Of a DNA stretch of 61,756 nucleotides, positions 33,428-41,864 are shown in pieces. How positions within the stretch are numbered: position 1 is the first letter of the stretch; every line of letters starts with the position of its first letter. Under the pieces are notes generated by a model, which was given only the letters and a program-made list of their open reading frames with translations, did not search any database and had not been told where the DNA came from. Position numbers and translations under genes: made by a program. This DNA is from Martinezella lusitana (GTDB taxonomy: Bacteria > Pseudomonadota > Alphaproteobacteria > Rhizobiales > Rhizobiaceae), in assembly GCF_016901135.1 (NCBI RefSeq), contig NZ_JAFEVL010000051.1, positions 1-61,756 on the forward strand, written 5' to 3'.

Positions 33428-34633
33428 GTGTCTGAAGCCTTTATCTGCGATGCTGTCCGCACACCCATCGGCCGTTACGGCGGGGCCTTGTCCTCGGTCC
33501 GCGCCGATGATCTCGCCGCCGTGCCGCTGAGCGCCCTGATGGCCCGCAATCCCGATATGGACTGGGCCAAGGTCGACGACCTCATCTATGGCTGCGCCAA
33601 TCAGGCCGGCGAGGACAACCGCAATGTCGGCCGCATGGCCGTGCTTCTCTCCGGCATGCCCGTCACCGTTCCCGCAACCACCGTCAACCGCCTCTGTGGT
33701 TCCGGCATGGATGCCGTCGGCATGGCCGCCCGCGCCATTCGTGCCGGGGATTGCGATATCGTCGTGGCCGGCGGTGTCGAGAGCATGAGCCGCGCCCCCT
33801 TTGTCATGCCGAAGGCCGAGAGCGCCTTTTCCCGTTCCAACGCCGTCTATGACACGACCATCGGCTGGCGCTTCGTCAATGCGAAGCTGAAAGCTACCTT
33901 CGGCGTCGATTCCATGCCGGAAACGGCCGATAATGTGGCCGGCGATTTCGGCGTCAGCCGCGCCGATCAGGATGCCTTTGCCGCACGCAGCCAGGCCCGC
34001 TGGGCCGCGGCGCAGGAGGCCGGTGTCTTCGCCGACGAGATCGTGCCGGTGCATGTCGCCCAGAAGAAGGGCGATGCCATCGTTGTTGGTTGCGACGAGC
34101 ATCCGCGTCCCGGCACCACGGCCGAACAACTCGGAAAGCTCAAGGGCGTCAACGGCCCGGATCGTACCGTCACCGCCGGCAATGCCTCGGGCGTCAATGA
34201 TGGTGCCGCCGCCTTGCTGATTGCCGGTGAAAAGGCGATCAAGGAGCAGGGGCTTGCCCCCAAAGCCCGCATCGTTGCCATGGCTGCTGCCGGCGTCGAG
34301 CCGCGCATCATGGGCATCGGTCCCGCGCCGGCTGCCCGCCGCGTGCTGGAACGTGCTAAACTCTCCATCGGTCAGATGGATGTCATCGAACTCAACGAGG
34401 CTTTTGCCTCGCAGGCGCTCGCCGTGCTGCGCGACCTCGGATTGCCGGACGACGCTGCGCATGTGAACCCGAATGGCGGTGCGATCGCGATGGGCCATCC
34501 GCTCGGCATGAGCGGCGCCCGTCTCGTGACAACAGCCGCTTATCAGCTTCACCGCCAGGGCGGCCGCTATGCGCTGTGCACCATGTGCATCGGCGTCGGC
34601 CAGGGCATCGCACTTATTCTCGAACGCGTCTGA
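33428..34633 (+). CDS. paaJ: 3-oxoadipyl-CoA / 3-oxo-5,6-dehydrosuberyl-CoA thiolase
   Basis: The 401-aa thiolase performs the two thiolytic steps of the phenylacetate pathway, releasing acetyl-CoA and finally succinyl-CoA. The nucleophilic Cys is at about residue 90 (VNRLCGSGMDAVGMAAR). ELNEAFASQALAVLRDLGLP, GGAIAMGHPLGMSGARL and the second Cys in ALCTMCIGVGQG complete the active site. The GTG start at 33428 follows AGGGAGGA. It is the first gene of the paa operon here, 22 nt before paaA. PcaF of the beta-ketoadipate pathway is very similar, but the context decides for paaJ. Confidence 0.93.
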   Translation: MSEAFICDAVRTPIGRYGGALSSVRADDLAAVPLSALMARNPDMDWAKVDDLIYGCANQAGEDNRNVGRMAVLLSGMPVTVPATTVNRLCGSGMDAVGMAARAIRAGDCDIVVAGGVESMSRAPFVMPKAESAFSRSNAVYDTTIGWRFVNAKLKATFGVDSMPETADNVAGDFGVSRADQDAFAARSQARWAAAQEAGVFADEIVPVHVAQKKGDAIVVGCDEHPRPGTTAEQLGKLKGVNGPDRTVTAGNASGVNDGAAALLIAGEKAIKEQGLAPKARIVAMAAAGVEPRIMGIGPAPAARRVLERAKLSIGQMDVIELNEAFASQALAVLRDLGLPDDAAHVNPNGGAIAMGHPLGMSGARLVTTAAYQLHRQGGRYALCTMCIGVGQGIALILERV

Positions 34634-34655
34634 CGCGTAATCAAGAGGAACGACC

Positions 34656-35660
34656 ATGTATGCACAGATGGTAAAGACCGACGCCGCCCGCGTCCGGAGC
34701 CTCGACGAGATGGATCCGGTCGAGCGCGCCTTTCAGGAGCGCATCGACGCCGGCCAGAAGATCGAACCGAAGGAATGGATGCCGGAAGGCTACCGCAAGA
34801 CGCTGGTGCGCCAGATCAGCCAGCACGCCCATTCCGAAATCGTCGGCCAGCTGCCGGAAGGCAACTGGATCACCCGCGCGCCGACCCTGGAGCGCAAGGC
34901 GATCCTGCTCGCCAAGGTGCAGGACGAAGCGGGGCACGGCCTCTATCTCTACTGTGCCGCCGAAACACTCGGCATCAGCCGCGACGAAATGTATGAGCAG
35001 CTGCATTCCGGCAAGGCGAAATACTCGTCGATCTTCAACTATCCGACGCTGAGCTGGGCCGATATCGGTGCAGTCGGCTGGCTGGTCGATGGTGCGGCGA
35101 TCATGAATCAGGTGCCGCTACAGCGCTGTTCCTACGGGCCTTATGCCCGCGCGCTGGTTCGTATCTGCAAGGAAGAAAGCTTCCACCAGCGCCAGGGCTT
35201 CGACATCCTGATGAAGATGGTGAAGGGGACGCCTGCGCAGAAGGCGCTGGTTCAGGACGCGCTGAACCGCTGGTGGTGGCCGTCGCTGATGATGTTCGGC
35301 CCCTCCGACGACGCCTCCGTGCATTCGGCCCAGTCGATGGCCTGGAAGATCAAGCAGAACTCGAACGACGAGCTGCGCCAGAAATTCGTCGACCAGACTG
35401 TGCCGCAGGCCGAATATCTGGACCTGACCGTTCCCGATCCGGACCTCAAGTGGAACGAGGAAAAGGGCGGCTACGATTTCGGCGAGCCGGATTGGAGCGA
35501 GTTCTTCGCTGTTATCGCCGGAAACGGCCCCTGCAACGCAGAGCGCCTCGACGCCCGCAAGAAGGCCTGGGACGACGGCGAATGGTTCCGTGACGGTCTC
35601 GTCGCGCATGCCGAGAAGGCGCAGTCGCGCCGTCAGGCAGCCCGTATCGCCGCCGAATAG
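34656..35660 (+). CDS. paaA: 1,2-phenylacetyl-CoA epoxidase subunit PaaA
   Basis: The 334-aa catalytic subunit of the diiron monooxygenase epoxidises the ring of phenylacetyl-CoA. Iron-ligand motifs are visible: KVQDEAGHGLYLYCAAETLG (Glu-x2-His) and CKEESFHQRQGFDIL (Glu-x2-His), set in a ferritin-like helical bundle. WWPSLMMFGPSDDASVHSAQ and NEEKGGYDFGEPDWSEFF are family segments. GAGGAACGACC precedes the ATG. A strong hairpin lies in the 110-nt gap before paaB, unlike the tight spacing of the rest of the operon. Confidence 0.96.
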   Translation: MYAQMVKTDAARVRSLDEMDPVERAFQERIDAGQKIEPKEWMPEGYRKTLVRQISQHAHSEIVGQLPEGNWITRAPTLERKAILLAKVQDEAGHGLYLYCAAETLGISRDEMYEQLHSGKAKYSSIFNYPTLSWADIGAVGWLVDGAAIMNQVPLQRCSYGPYARALVRICKEESFHQRQGFDILMKMVKGTPAQKALVQDALNRWWWPSLMMFGPSDDASVHSAQSMAWKIKQNSNDELRQKFVDQTVPQAEYLDLTVPDPDLKWNEEKGGYDFGEPDWSEFFAVIAGNGPCNAERLDARKKAWDDGEWFRDGLVAHAEKAQSRRQAARIAAE

Positions 35661-35669
35661 GCGTTTTCC

Positions 35670-35697
35670 GGATCGCGCGTCCCAAGTCGCGCGATCC
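35670..35697 (+). promoter_or_regulatory. Perfect 10-bp intercistronic hairpin between paaA and paaB
   Basis: GGATCGCGCG and CGCGCGATCC pair around TCCCAAGT, 9 nt after the paaA stop. No T-run follows. It may stabilise the upstream paaJ-paaA mRNA or cause partial termination, giving PaaA in excess. Confidence 0.6.
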
Positions 35698-35770
35698 CAC
35701 AGTCCCGATACCAGCCAATACGCTCGCAAGGCGGTCCGCCGCAGATGAGCGCGAACCAGGGAGAGAAATC

Positions 35771-36055
35771 ATGTCCAGCGAATGGCCCCTCTGGGAGGTC
35801 TTCATCCGCGGCCAGCATGGCCTCAATCATCGCCACGTCGGCAGCCTGCATGCGCCGGATGCGGAGATGGCCGTAAACAATGCCCGCGACGTCTACACTC
35901 GCCGCAACGAGGGCGTGAGCATCTGGGTGGTGCGCTCCAGCGACATCACCGCCAGCGCGCCGTCCGACAAGGGTCCCCTGTTCGAGCCGTCGAATTCCAA
36001 GGTCTATCGTCATCCGACCTTCTTCGACGTGCCGGAAGAAGTGGGGCATATGTGA
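35771..36055 (+). CDS. paaB: 1,2-phenylacetyl-CoA epoxidase subunit PaaB
   Basis: The 94-aa protein begins MSSEWPLWEVFIRGQHGLNH and continues RHVGSLHAPDAEMAVNNARD and VYTRRNEGVSIWVVRSSDIT, the complete PaaB family pattern. PaaB is a small non-catalytic bridge subunit that organises the PaaABCE complex. GGGAGAG precedes the ATG. Its TGA overlaps the paaC ATG by one base (TGATG), so translation is coupled. Confidence 0.95.
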   Translation: MSSEWPLWEVFIRGQHGLNHRHVGSLHAPDAEMAVNNARDVYTRRNEGVSIWVVRSSDITASAPSDKGPLFEPSNSKVYRHPTFFDVPEEVGHM

Positions 36056-36837
36056 TGGGTGCGGCTCAACAGACGGCCACGATCGACAACGCCGCCCTCT
36101 TCGAGTTCCTGCTGCGGATGGGCGACAACACCCTCATCCTCGGTCACCGCCTCTCGGAATGGTGCGGCCATTCGCCGGCGCTGGAAGAGGATATCGCGCT
36201 TTCCAATACAGCGCTCGACATGATCGGCCAGACACAGCTGTGGCTCGGCCTTGCCGGCGAAGTCGAGGGCAAGGGGCGCAACGCCGATGCTCTCGCCTAT
36301 CTGCGCGATGGTCTGGATTTCCGCAACGTGCTGCTCGTCGAGCGCCCAAACGGTGATTTCGGTAAGACGCTGATGCGGCAGTTCCTCTTCGATGCGTGGC
36401 ACTACGTGCTGCTGAAAGCGCTCAAAAGCTCCAGCGAAAAGCGCGTCGCCGAGATAGCCGAAAAGGCATTGAAGGAAGTCTCCTACCATCTCGATCGGAG
36501 CCGCGATCTGGTAATCCGGCTTGGCGACGGCACGGCTGAGAGCCATCGCCGCATGCAGGACGCGCTCGACGACCTCTGGCCCTATACCGGTGAGCTGTTC
36601 GTGGGCGATGCGTCAGATGCTGCGGTTGCCGTTGATGGCGTGGCTCCCGAGCCCGCATCGTTGAAGGCATCCTGGGACGAGCTGGTGGCCGAGACGCTGG
36701 ATGAGGCGACGCTAAAGACGCCGGCCGACGGCTATATGCAGAAGGGCGGCAAGCGCGGCATCCACACCGAACATCTCGGCTTCATCCTCTCGGATCTACA
36801 GTTCCTGCAGCGCGCCTATCCCGGCGGGACCTGGTAG
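36055..36837 (+). CDS. paaC: 1,2-phenylacetyl-CoA epoxidase subunit PaaC
   Basis: The 260-aa structural subunit pairs with PaaA. Landmarks are FEFLLRMGDNTLILGHRLSE, WCGHSPALEEDIALSNTALD, MIGQTQLWLG and HYVLLKALKSSSEKRVAEIA, in a ferritin-like bundle that has lost the iron site in this family. The start overlaps the paaB stop; the longer frame upstream to 35782 runs through paaB and is spurious. PaaD follows after 9 nt. Confidence 0.95.
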   Translation: MGAAQQTATIDNAALFEFLLRMGDNTLILGHRLSEWCGHSPALEEDIALSNTALDMIGQTQLWLGLAGEVEGKGRNADALAYLRDGLDFRNVLLVERPNGDFGKTLMRQFLFDAWHYVLLKALKSSSEKRVAEIAEKALKEVSYHLDRSRDLVIRLGDGTAESHRRMQDALDDLWPYTGELFVGDASDAAVAVDGVAPEPASLKASWDELVAETLDEATLKTPADGYMQKGGKRGIHTEHLGFILSDLQFLQRAYPGGTW

Positions 36838-36846
36838 GAGGCGGCG

Positions 36847-37386
36847 ATGATGACCGCCCGGAATCTTTCGATTGAGCATCCGTCGACGCAGCAGGTCTGG
36901 ACATGGCTTGCCGACGTGCCGGACCCGGAAATCCCGGTGATCTCGCTGGTCGATCTCGGCATCATCCGCGATGTCGCCTGGGAGGATGAGGCGCTTGTCG
37001 TCACGGTCACACCGACCTATTCCGGCTGTCCGGCAACGACGGTAATCAACATCGACATCGAGCGCGCGCTGAACGAGCGCGGCATCGGGAAGGTCAAGTT
37101 GAAGCGTCAGCTTTCACCCGCCTGGACCACCGACTGGATCAGCCAGGAAGGCCGCGAGAAGCTAATGGCCTACGGCATCGCGCCGCCGATCGATGGCACG
37201 GCTGCCGACGGCGTGTTGATGAAACGCATCGACCGGCTTTCGGGTCGATCCAACCTGTCGATCGCCTGTCCGCGCTGCGGATCGGCCAACACCGAGAAGA
37301 TCAGCCAGTTCGGCTCGACGCCGTGCAAGGCCAGCTATCGCTGCACCGACTGCCTGGAACCCTTCGATTATTTCAAGTGCATCTGA
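36847..37386 (+). CDS. paaD: Phenylacetate degradation protein PaaD (MIP18/DUF59 family, Fe-S maturation)
   Basis: The 179-aa protein has an N-terminal MIP18/DUF59 domain (DVPDPEIPVISLVDLGIIRD, TPTYSGCPATTVI) with the conserved Cys. A C-terminal zinc-ribbon-like region has CPRCGSANTEKISQFGSTPC and CTDCLEPFDYFKC. PaaD is needed for a functional epoxidase, probably in Fe-S insertion for PaaE or iron-site maturation. The start at 36847 follows GGAGGCGGCG. It is tightly spaced between paaC and paaE. Confidence 0.94.
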   Translation: MMTARNLSIEHPSTQQVWTWLADVPDPEIPVISLVDLGIIRDVAWEDEALVVTVTPTYSGCPATTVINIDIERALNERGIGKVKLKRQLSPAWTTDWISQEGREKLMAYGIAPPIDGTAADGVLMKRIDRLSGRSNLSIACPRCGSANTEKISQFGSTPCKASYRCTDCLEPFDYFKCI

Positions 37387-37412
37387 CCCGAAGCAAAGGA
37401 TGAGGGCCGCCC

Positions 37413-38489
37413 ATGGCACGTTTCCATTCCCTGAATGTTACTGAAGTGCGCCGCGAGACCCGCGATGCCGTCGTGGTGACGCTGGTTCCCTCCGAGGAAG
37501 ACCGTGCCGCTTTCGATTTCACGCAAGGCCAGTATCTGACCTTCCGCCGCAAGTTCGATGGCGACGAGCTAAGGCGCTCCTATTCGATCTGTGCGGGACG
37601 CGACGAGGGCGTGCTGCGTGTCGGCATCAAGCGGGTGGATGGCGGCTGTTTCTCCAGCTGGGCCAACGAGCTTCTGAAGCCGGGCGATACGCTGGAAGCC
37701 ATGCCGCCGATGGGCGCCTTCTTCACCGATATCGAGCCGGATGTGTCCAAGCATTATCTCGGCTTTGCCGGCGGCAGCGGCATCACGCCGGTCCTGTCGA
37801 TCATCAAGACCACGCTGCAGCGCGAGCCGCGCTCCCGCTTCACGCTGGTCTATGCCAACCGCCAGATTTCCTCGATCATGTTCCGCGAGGAGTTGGAGGA
37901 CCTGAAGAACAGCTATCTCGGCCGCCTCTCTATCCTGCATGTGCTCGAAAGCGAGGCGCAGGACATTGATCTCTTCACTGGCCGCGTCAATGCGGAAAAA
38001 TGCGCGGCCCTGTTCAAGAGCTGGATCGACCTGAAGTCGGTGACGACGGCCTTCATCTGCGGACCCGAGCCGATGATGCTGGCGATCGCCGGCGCGTTGC
38101 GCGAACACGGGCTGCGCGACGACCAGATCAAGTTCGAGCTTTTCGCCTCCTCGCAGCCCGGCCGGGCGCGGGCGAGGGCTGAGAGTGCCAATGGCGCGGA
38201 TGCGAATGCCAGCTGCCAAGCCACCGTGACGCTCGACGGCGCGACCCGCGTCTTCAGCATGCCCAAGCAGGGCCAGAGCCTGCTCGACGCTGCACTCCAA
38301 AATAACATCGACGCGCCCTATGCCTGCAAGGCCGGCGTCTGCTCCACCTGTCGCGCCAAGGTCATCGAGGGCGAGACGGAGATGGAGGTCAACCATGCGC
38401 TCGAGGACTACGAGGTCCGGCAGGGCTACGTGCTCACCTGCCAGTGCTACCCGCTGACCGACAAGGTCGTCGTCAGCTACGACCAGTGA
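37413..38489 (+). CDS. paaE: 1,2-phenylacetyl-CoA epoxidase reductase subunit PaaE
   Basis: The 358-aa reductase passes electrons from NADPH to the diiron site. It has an FAD-binding barrel with RSYSICAG near residue 55, an NADPH domain with FAGGSGITPVLSIIKT, FICGPEPMMLAI at the end of the FNR module and a C-terminal plant-type 2Fe-2S ferredoxin (CKAGVCSTCRAKVIEG and the later CQCYPL cysteine). Domain order and length match PaaE. The spacing to the next ferritin-like gene is 17 nt. Confidence 0.95.
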   Translation: MARFHSLNVTEVRRETRDAVVVTLVPSEEDRAAFDFTQGQYLTFRRKFDGDELRRSYSICAGRDEGVLRVGIKRVDGGCFSSWANELLKPGDTLEAMPPMGAFFTDIEPDVSKHYLGFAGGSGITPVLSIIKTTLQREPRSRFTLVYANRQISSIMFREELEDLKNSYLGRLSILHVLESEAQDIDLFTGRVNAEKCAALFKSWIDLKSVTTAFICGPEPMMLAIAGALREHGLRDDQIKFELFASSQPGRARARAESANGADANASCQATVTLDGATRVFSMPKQGQSLLDAALQNNIDAPYACKAGVCSTCRAKVIEGETEMEVNHALEDYEVRQGYVLTCQCYPLTDKVVVSYDQ

Positions 38490-38506
38490 GAGCGGAGGAC
38501 GAACGC

Positions 38507-39268
38507 ATGACCGACACCGAAACCATGCCGATCGAAGACTACCTCGCGCAAGGCGGCGTCCTGACTTCGCCGGACAACGTGCCGGCGCGCTATCGCGGCG
38601 AACTGCTGCGCCTGATGGCAAGCTTCGTCGACAGCGAGCTGGCGGGTTCCGCCGGTTTTGCCGATACCATCAACGACGCGCCGGGTATCCTGGAGCGAAT
38701 TTCTGCTGCCCGTATCGTGCTCGAGAAAACCGACCATGCCGGTCAGGTGTTGAAGCTCATGGAGAGCTTCGGCGCCGATGGCAGGCGTTATGCCGTCCAT
38801 CACCCGTGGGCTGAGCGTCTTTCGCGCGACGCCGATATCGGTGCCGTGCGTCAGGATGGCGACATGCGCCTTTCGGTCTTCCATTATCCGCTTGAGGGAT
38901 GGGTCGATGCCGTCGTCATGAACGTGCTGATGGGCAAGGCAGGTGTCATCCAGCTGCGCGAACTTTCGCACGTCTCCTACCAGCCGCTGGCCGAGGTTTT
39001 CCGCCGCATCCTGCCGCGCGAAACCCGCCATCTCGAACTTGGCATCGCTGGCCTCACGCGCATCGCGGCAAACCCGACGGAACGCGATGCCGCCCTGGCA
39101 TCCATCGCCTACTGGCGCCCGCGGGTTGCCGCGAGCTTCGGGCTTTCCGGCTCGGCGCGCTACGGCACGCTTTCCCGGTTCGGCCTTCGCCATACTCCCA
39201 ATGAAACCCTCCTTGCCGAATGGCAGGCGGATGTCGAGGCGCAGCTTTCTGCGCTGAAACTGATCTGA
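38507..39268 (+). CDS. Extra PaaA/PaaC-like ferritin-fold protein
   Basis: This 253-aa protein belongs to the phenylacetic-acid catabolic (PaaA/PaaC) superfamily but is not one of the five standard subunits. It has ARIVLEKTDHAGQVLKLMES (Glu-x3-His) and ILPRETRHLELGIAGL (Glu-x2-His). The second matches a diiron ligand pair; the first is one residue longer than in PaaA. YPLEGWVDAVVMNVLMGKAG and ELSHVSYQPLAEVFRR are aligned helices. It sits inside the operon between paaE and paaZ with a GGAGGACGAAC SD. Whether it binds iron, replaces a subunit or has its own oxygenase role is unknown. Confidence 0.8.
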   Translation: MTDTETMPIEDYLAQGGVLTSPDNVPARYRGELLRLMASFVDSELAGSAGFADTINDAPGILERISAARIVLEKTDHAGQVLKLMESFGADGRRYAVHHPWAERLSRDADIGAVRQDGDMRLSVFHYPLEGWVDAVVMNVLMGKAGVIQLRELSHVSYQPLAEVFRRILPRETRHLELGIAGLTRIAANPTERDAALASIAYWRPRVAASFGLSGSARYGTLSRFGLRHTPNETLLAEWQADVEAQLSALKLI

Positions 39269-39284
39269 CAGGAAGGAAACGAGC

Positions 39285-41342
39285 ATGAACATTCTGGCGT
39301 CCCGGCCTCGCCGGCTTGAAAGCTATGTCTGCGGCAGCTGGACCGCAGGGGCGAAAGAAGGCGTTCCGCTTCTCGACGCCTCGACCGGCGCGCCCGTCGC
39401 TTTCATCGATTCCAGTGGTATCGATTTCGCAAGCGCTCTCGCCTATGGCCGCGAAAAGGCCGGCCCGGCGCTGCGCCGGATGTCCTTCCATGAGCGCGCT
39501 GCGATGCTGAAGGCGCTTGGTCTGGCGCTGATGGACCGGAAGGAGGAGTTCTACGCACTCTCCACCGCCACCGGCGCCACCCGCGCCGACAGCTGGGTCG
39601 ATATAGACGGCGGCATCGGCACGCTGCTCTCCTACGCCTCGAAAGGCCGGCGCGAACTGCCGAACACCCGCGTATTGCTCGACGGCGATGTCGAGGCGCT
39701 TTCAAAGGACGGCAGTTTCTCTGCCCAGCATATTCTCAGCCCGCTTCAGGGCGTGGCCGTCCACATCAATGCCTTCAACTTTCCCTGCTGGGGCATGCTC
39801 GAAAAACTCGCTCCCACGCTGCTCGCCGGCATGCCGGCCATCGTCAAACCCGCCAGCCAGACGGCCTATCTGACGGAGCTGATGGTGCGCCGCATGGTCG
39901 AAACCGGCCTTTTGCCGGAAGGCGCGGTGCAGCTGATCGCTGGTTCGGTCGGCGACCTTCTCGACCATGTCGAGGGCCAAGACGTCGTTACCTTCACCGG
40001 CTCTGCCTCGACCGGCCGCAAGCTGAAGAGCCATCCGGCCGTTATCGGCAATTCCGTGCGCTTTACCATGGAGGCCGACAGCCTCAACGCCTCCGTGCTC
40101 GGCATCGACGCCGGCCCCGGAACCGAGGAATTCGATCTCTTCGTAAAGGAGGTTGCCCGCGAAATGACGTCGAAGGCCGGGCAGAAATGCACCGCCATCC
40201 GCCGCGTCATCGTCCCGCGCGCCCATTGCGATTCGCTCGTCGCGGCACTGGGTGACCGGCTCAGCAAGACGGTGCTCGGCAATCCCACCGATGAGAACGT
40301 CCGCATGGGGCCGCTTGCGAGCCTCGACCAGCGCGACGAAGTCCGTGCCCGCATCCGCGATCTGCTCGGCGATGCCGAAATCGTCGCTGGCGATCCCGAC
40401 ATGCCGCGCGTCGTTTCGGGCGATGCCGAAGCCGGCGCCTTCCTCAATCCTGTGCTGCTGTACTGCGACCGGCCCTGGGAAGCCAAGGCCGTACATGATG
40501 TCGAGGCCTTCGGTCCGGTCAGCACCGTCATGCCCTATGATTCCGCCGAAGAAGCCGTCGACCTCGCTCGCCGCGGCAAGGGCAGCCTCGTCACGTCGGT
40601 CTTCACCAACGATCCAGAATTCGCGAAAGAAGTCGTGCTCGGCATGGCGCCGTATCACGGACGTGTCTTGATCGGCAACCGCGTCAGCGCAAAGACCTCG
40701 ACCGGCCATGGTTCGCCTCTGCCGGGCCTCGTCCATGGTGGTCCCGGCCGCGCCGGCGGCGGCGAGGAACTCGGCGGCATGCGCGGCGTCAAGCACTACA
40801 TGCAGCGTACAGCTATCCAGGGTTCGCCGACGCTGCTCTCGGCCGTCACGGGCCGCTGGGTTGCCGGCGCCGAGGTGCACGTCGGCGGCGAACATCCTTT
40901 CCGCAAGTCGCTGGCCGAGCTTTGCATCGGCGACCAGCTCGTCACCGCCACCCGCACGGTGACATTGGAAGACATCGAACATTTCGCTGGCTTTACCGGC
41001 GACACTTTCTACGCTCATATGGACGAGGCGGCGGCCAAGGCCAATCCGTTCTTCGACGGTCGCGTCGCCCACGGCTATCTGATCGTCTCCTTCGCGGCCG
41101 GGCTGTTTGTTGATCCAGCGCCGGGGCCGGTGCTTGCCAACTTTGGTGTCGACAACCTGCGCTTTCTCACTCCGGTGAATCCGGATGACACATTGCAGGT
41201 GAAATTGACTTGCAAAGAAATCAACCCGCGTGTCGATGCCGACCATGGCGAAGTCCGCTGGGATTGCAACGTGACAAACCAGTTGGGTGCGACCGTGGCA
41301 CAGTACGACGTTTTGACGATGGTGGCTAAAACCAGGGTGTGA
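39285..41342 (+). CDS. paaZ: Oxepin-CoA hydrolase / 3-oxo-5,6-dehydrosuberyl-CoA semialdehyde dehydrogenase
   Basis: The 685-aa bifunctional enzyme opens the oxepin ring and oxidises the aldehyde formed. Residues 1 to about 520 are an aldehyde dehydrogenase (AFNFPCWGMLEKLAPTLLAG, FTGSASTGRKL, catalytic Cys in SKAGQKCTAIRRVIVPR). Residues about 535-680 are an R-hydratase (MaoC) domain with FTGDTFYAHMDEAAAKANPF and VAHGYLIVSF, which carry its Asp and His. Domain order and length match E. coli PaaZ. The next gene starts 4 nt after the stop. Confidence 0.95.
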   Translation: MNILASRPRRLESYVCGSWTAGAKEGVPLLDASTGAPVAFIDSSGIDFASALAYGREKAGPALRRMSFHERAAMLKALGLALMDRKEEFYALSTATGATRADSWVDIDGGIGTLLSYASKGRRELPNTRVLLDGDVEALSKDGSFSAQHILSPLQGVAVHINAFNFPCWGMLEKLAPTLLAGMPAIVKPASQTAYLTELMVRRMVETGLLPEGAVQLIAGSVGDLLDHVEGQDVVTFTGSASTGRKLKSHPAVIGNSVRFTMEADSLNASVLGIDAGPGTEEFDLFVKEVAREMTSKAGQKCTAIRRVIVPRAHCDSLVAALGDRLSKTVLGNPTDENVRMGPLASLDQRDEVRARIRDLLGDAEIVAGDPDMPRVVSGDAEAGAFLNPVLLYCDRPWEAKAVHDVEAFGPVSTVMPYDSAEEAVDLARRGKGSLVTSVFTNDPEFAKEVVLGMAPYHGRVLIGNRVSAKTSTGHGSPLPGLVHGGPGRAGGGEELGGMRGVKHYMQRTAIQGSPTLLSAVTGRWVAGAEVHVGGEHPFRKSLAELCIGDQLVTATRTVTLEDIEHFAGFTGDTFYAHMDEAAAKANPFFDGRVAHGYLIVSFAAGLFVDPAPGPVLANFGVDNLRFLTPVNPDDTLQVKLTCKEINPRVDADHGEVRWDCNVTNQLGATVAQYDVLTMVAKTRV

Positions 41343-41346
41343 CCGC

Positions 41347-41775
41347 ATGACACCGATCGAGCAGGATCCACGTCGCTTGGACATGACCGTTCTGATGACG
41401 CCCGACATGGCAAATTTTTCGGGAAAGGTTCATGGTGGTGCGCTGCTCAACCTGCTCGATCGCGTCGCGTTTTCCTGTGCCTTTCGCTATTCACAGCAAT
41501 ATGCCGTGACGCTTTCGGTCGATCAGGTGATGTTTAAGGAGCCGATCCATGTCGGCGAACTCGTCACTTTCCGCGCTTGCGTTAACTATACAGGCCGAAC
41601 CTCCATGGAAATCGGCATTCGCGTAGAGGCGGAGCAGATTCGCTCGGGCGTCCGGCGTCACACCAATTCTTGCTATTTTACAATGGTGGCGGTGGATGAA
41701 ATAGGCAAGCCGGTCCGCGTGCGGGAAATGCGGCCGACGGACCCGGTGGATATCAGGCGATACAACGCGGCCTAG
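41347..41775 (+). CDS. Acyl-CoA thioesterase (YciA/BFIT-type hot-dog)
   Basis: The 142-aa hot-dog protein reads MTVLMTPDMANFSGKVHGGA, LLNLLDRVAFSCAFRYSQQY and FKEPIHVGELVTFRACVNYT, characteristic of acyl-CoA thioesterases of the YciA/cytosolic type. It starts 4 nt after paaZ, so it belongs to the paa operon. A role in freeing CoA from dead-end paa intermediates, parallel to PaaI and PaaY, is plausible but inferred. It is not PaaI itself; that gene is at 44529. Confidence 0.88.
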   Translation: MTPIEQDPRRLDMTVLMTPDMANFSGKVHGGALLNLLDRVAFSCAFRYSQQYAVTLSVDQVMFKEPIHVGELVTFRACVNYTGRTSMEIGIRVEAEQIRSGVRRHTNSCYFTMVAVDEIGKPVRVREMRPTDPVDIRRYNAA

Positions 41776-41864
41776 CTACGCCGAACACTCCGGCGCGAAT
41801 TCGCTGAGCGGCTGGAAAGCGTTGCTGAGACCGGGTGCGATGTCGATAAGAAGGGAGAGGACTG

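Noticed and set aside
33377..34657. 426-codon minus-strand frame opposite paaJ
   Set aside because: Gly/His-rich mirror composition of the thiolase gene with no family resemblance.
39702..41408. 568-codon minus-strand frame opposite paaZ
   Set aside because: No domain and no SD; paaZ is certain in the opposite direction.
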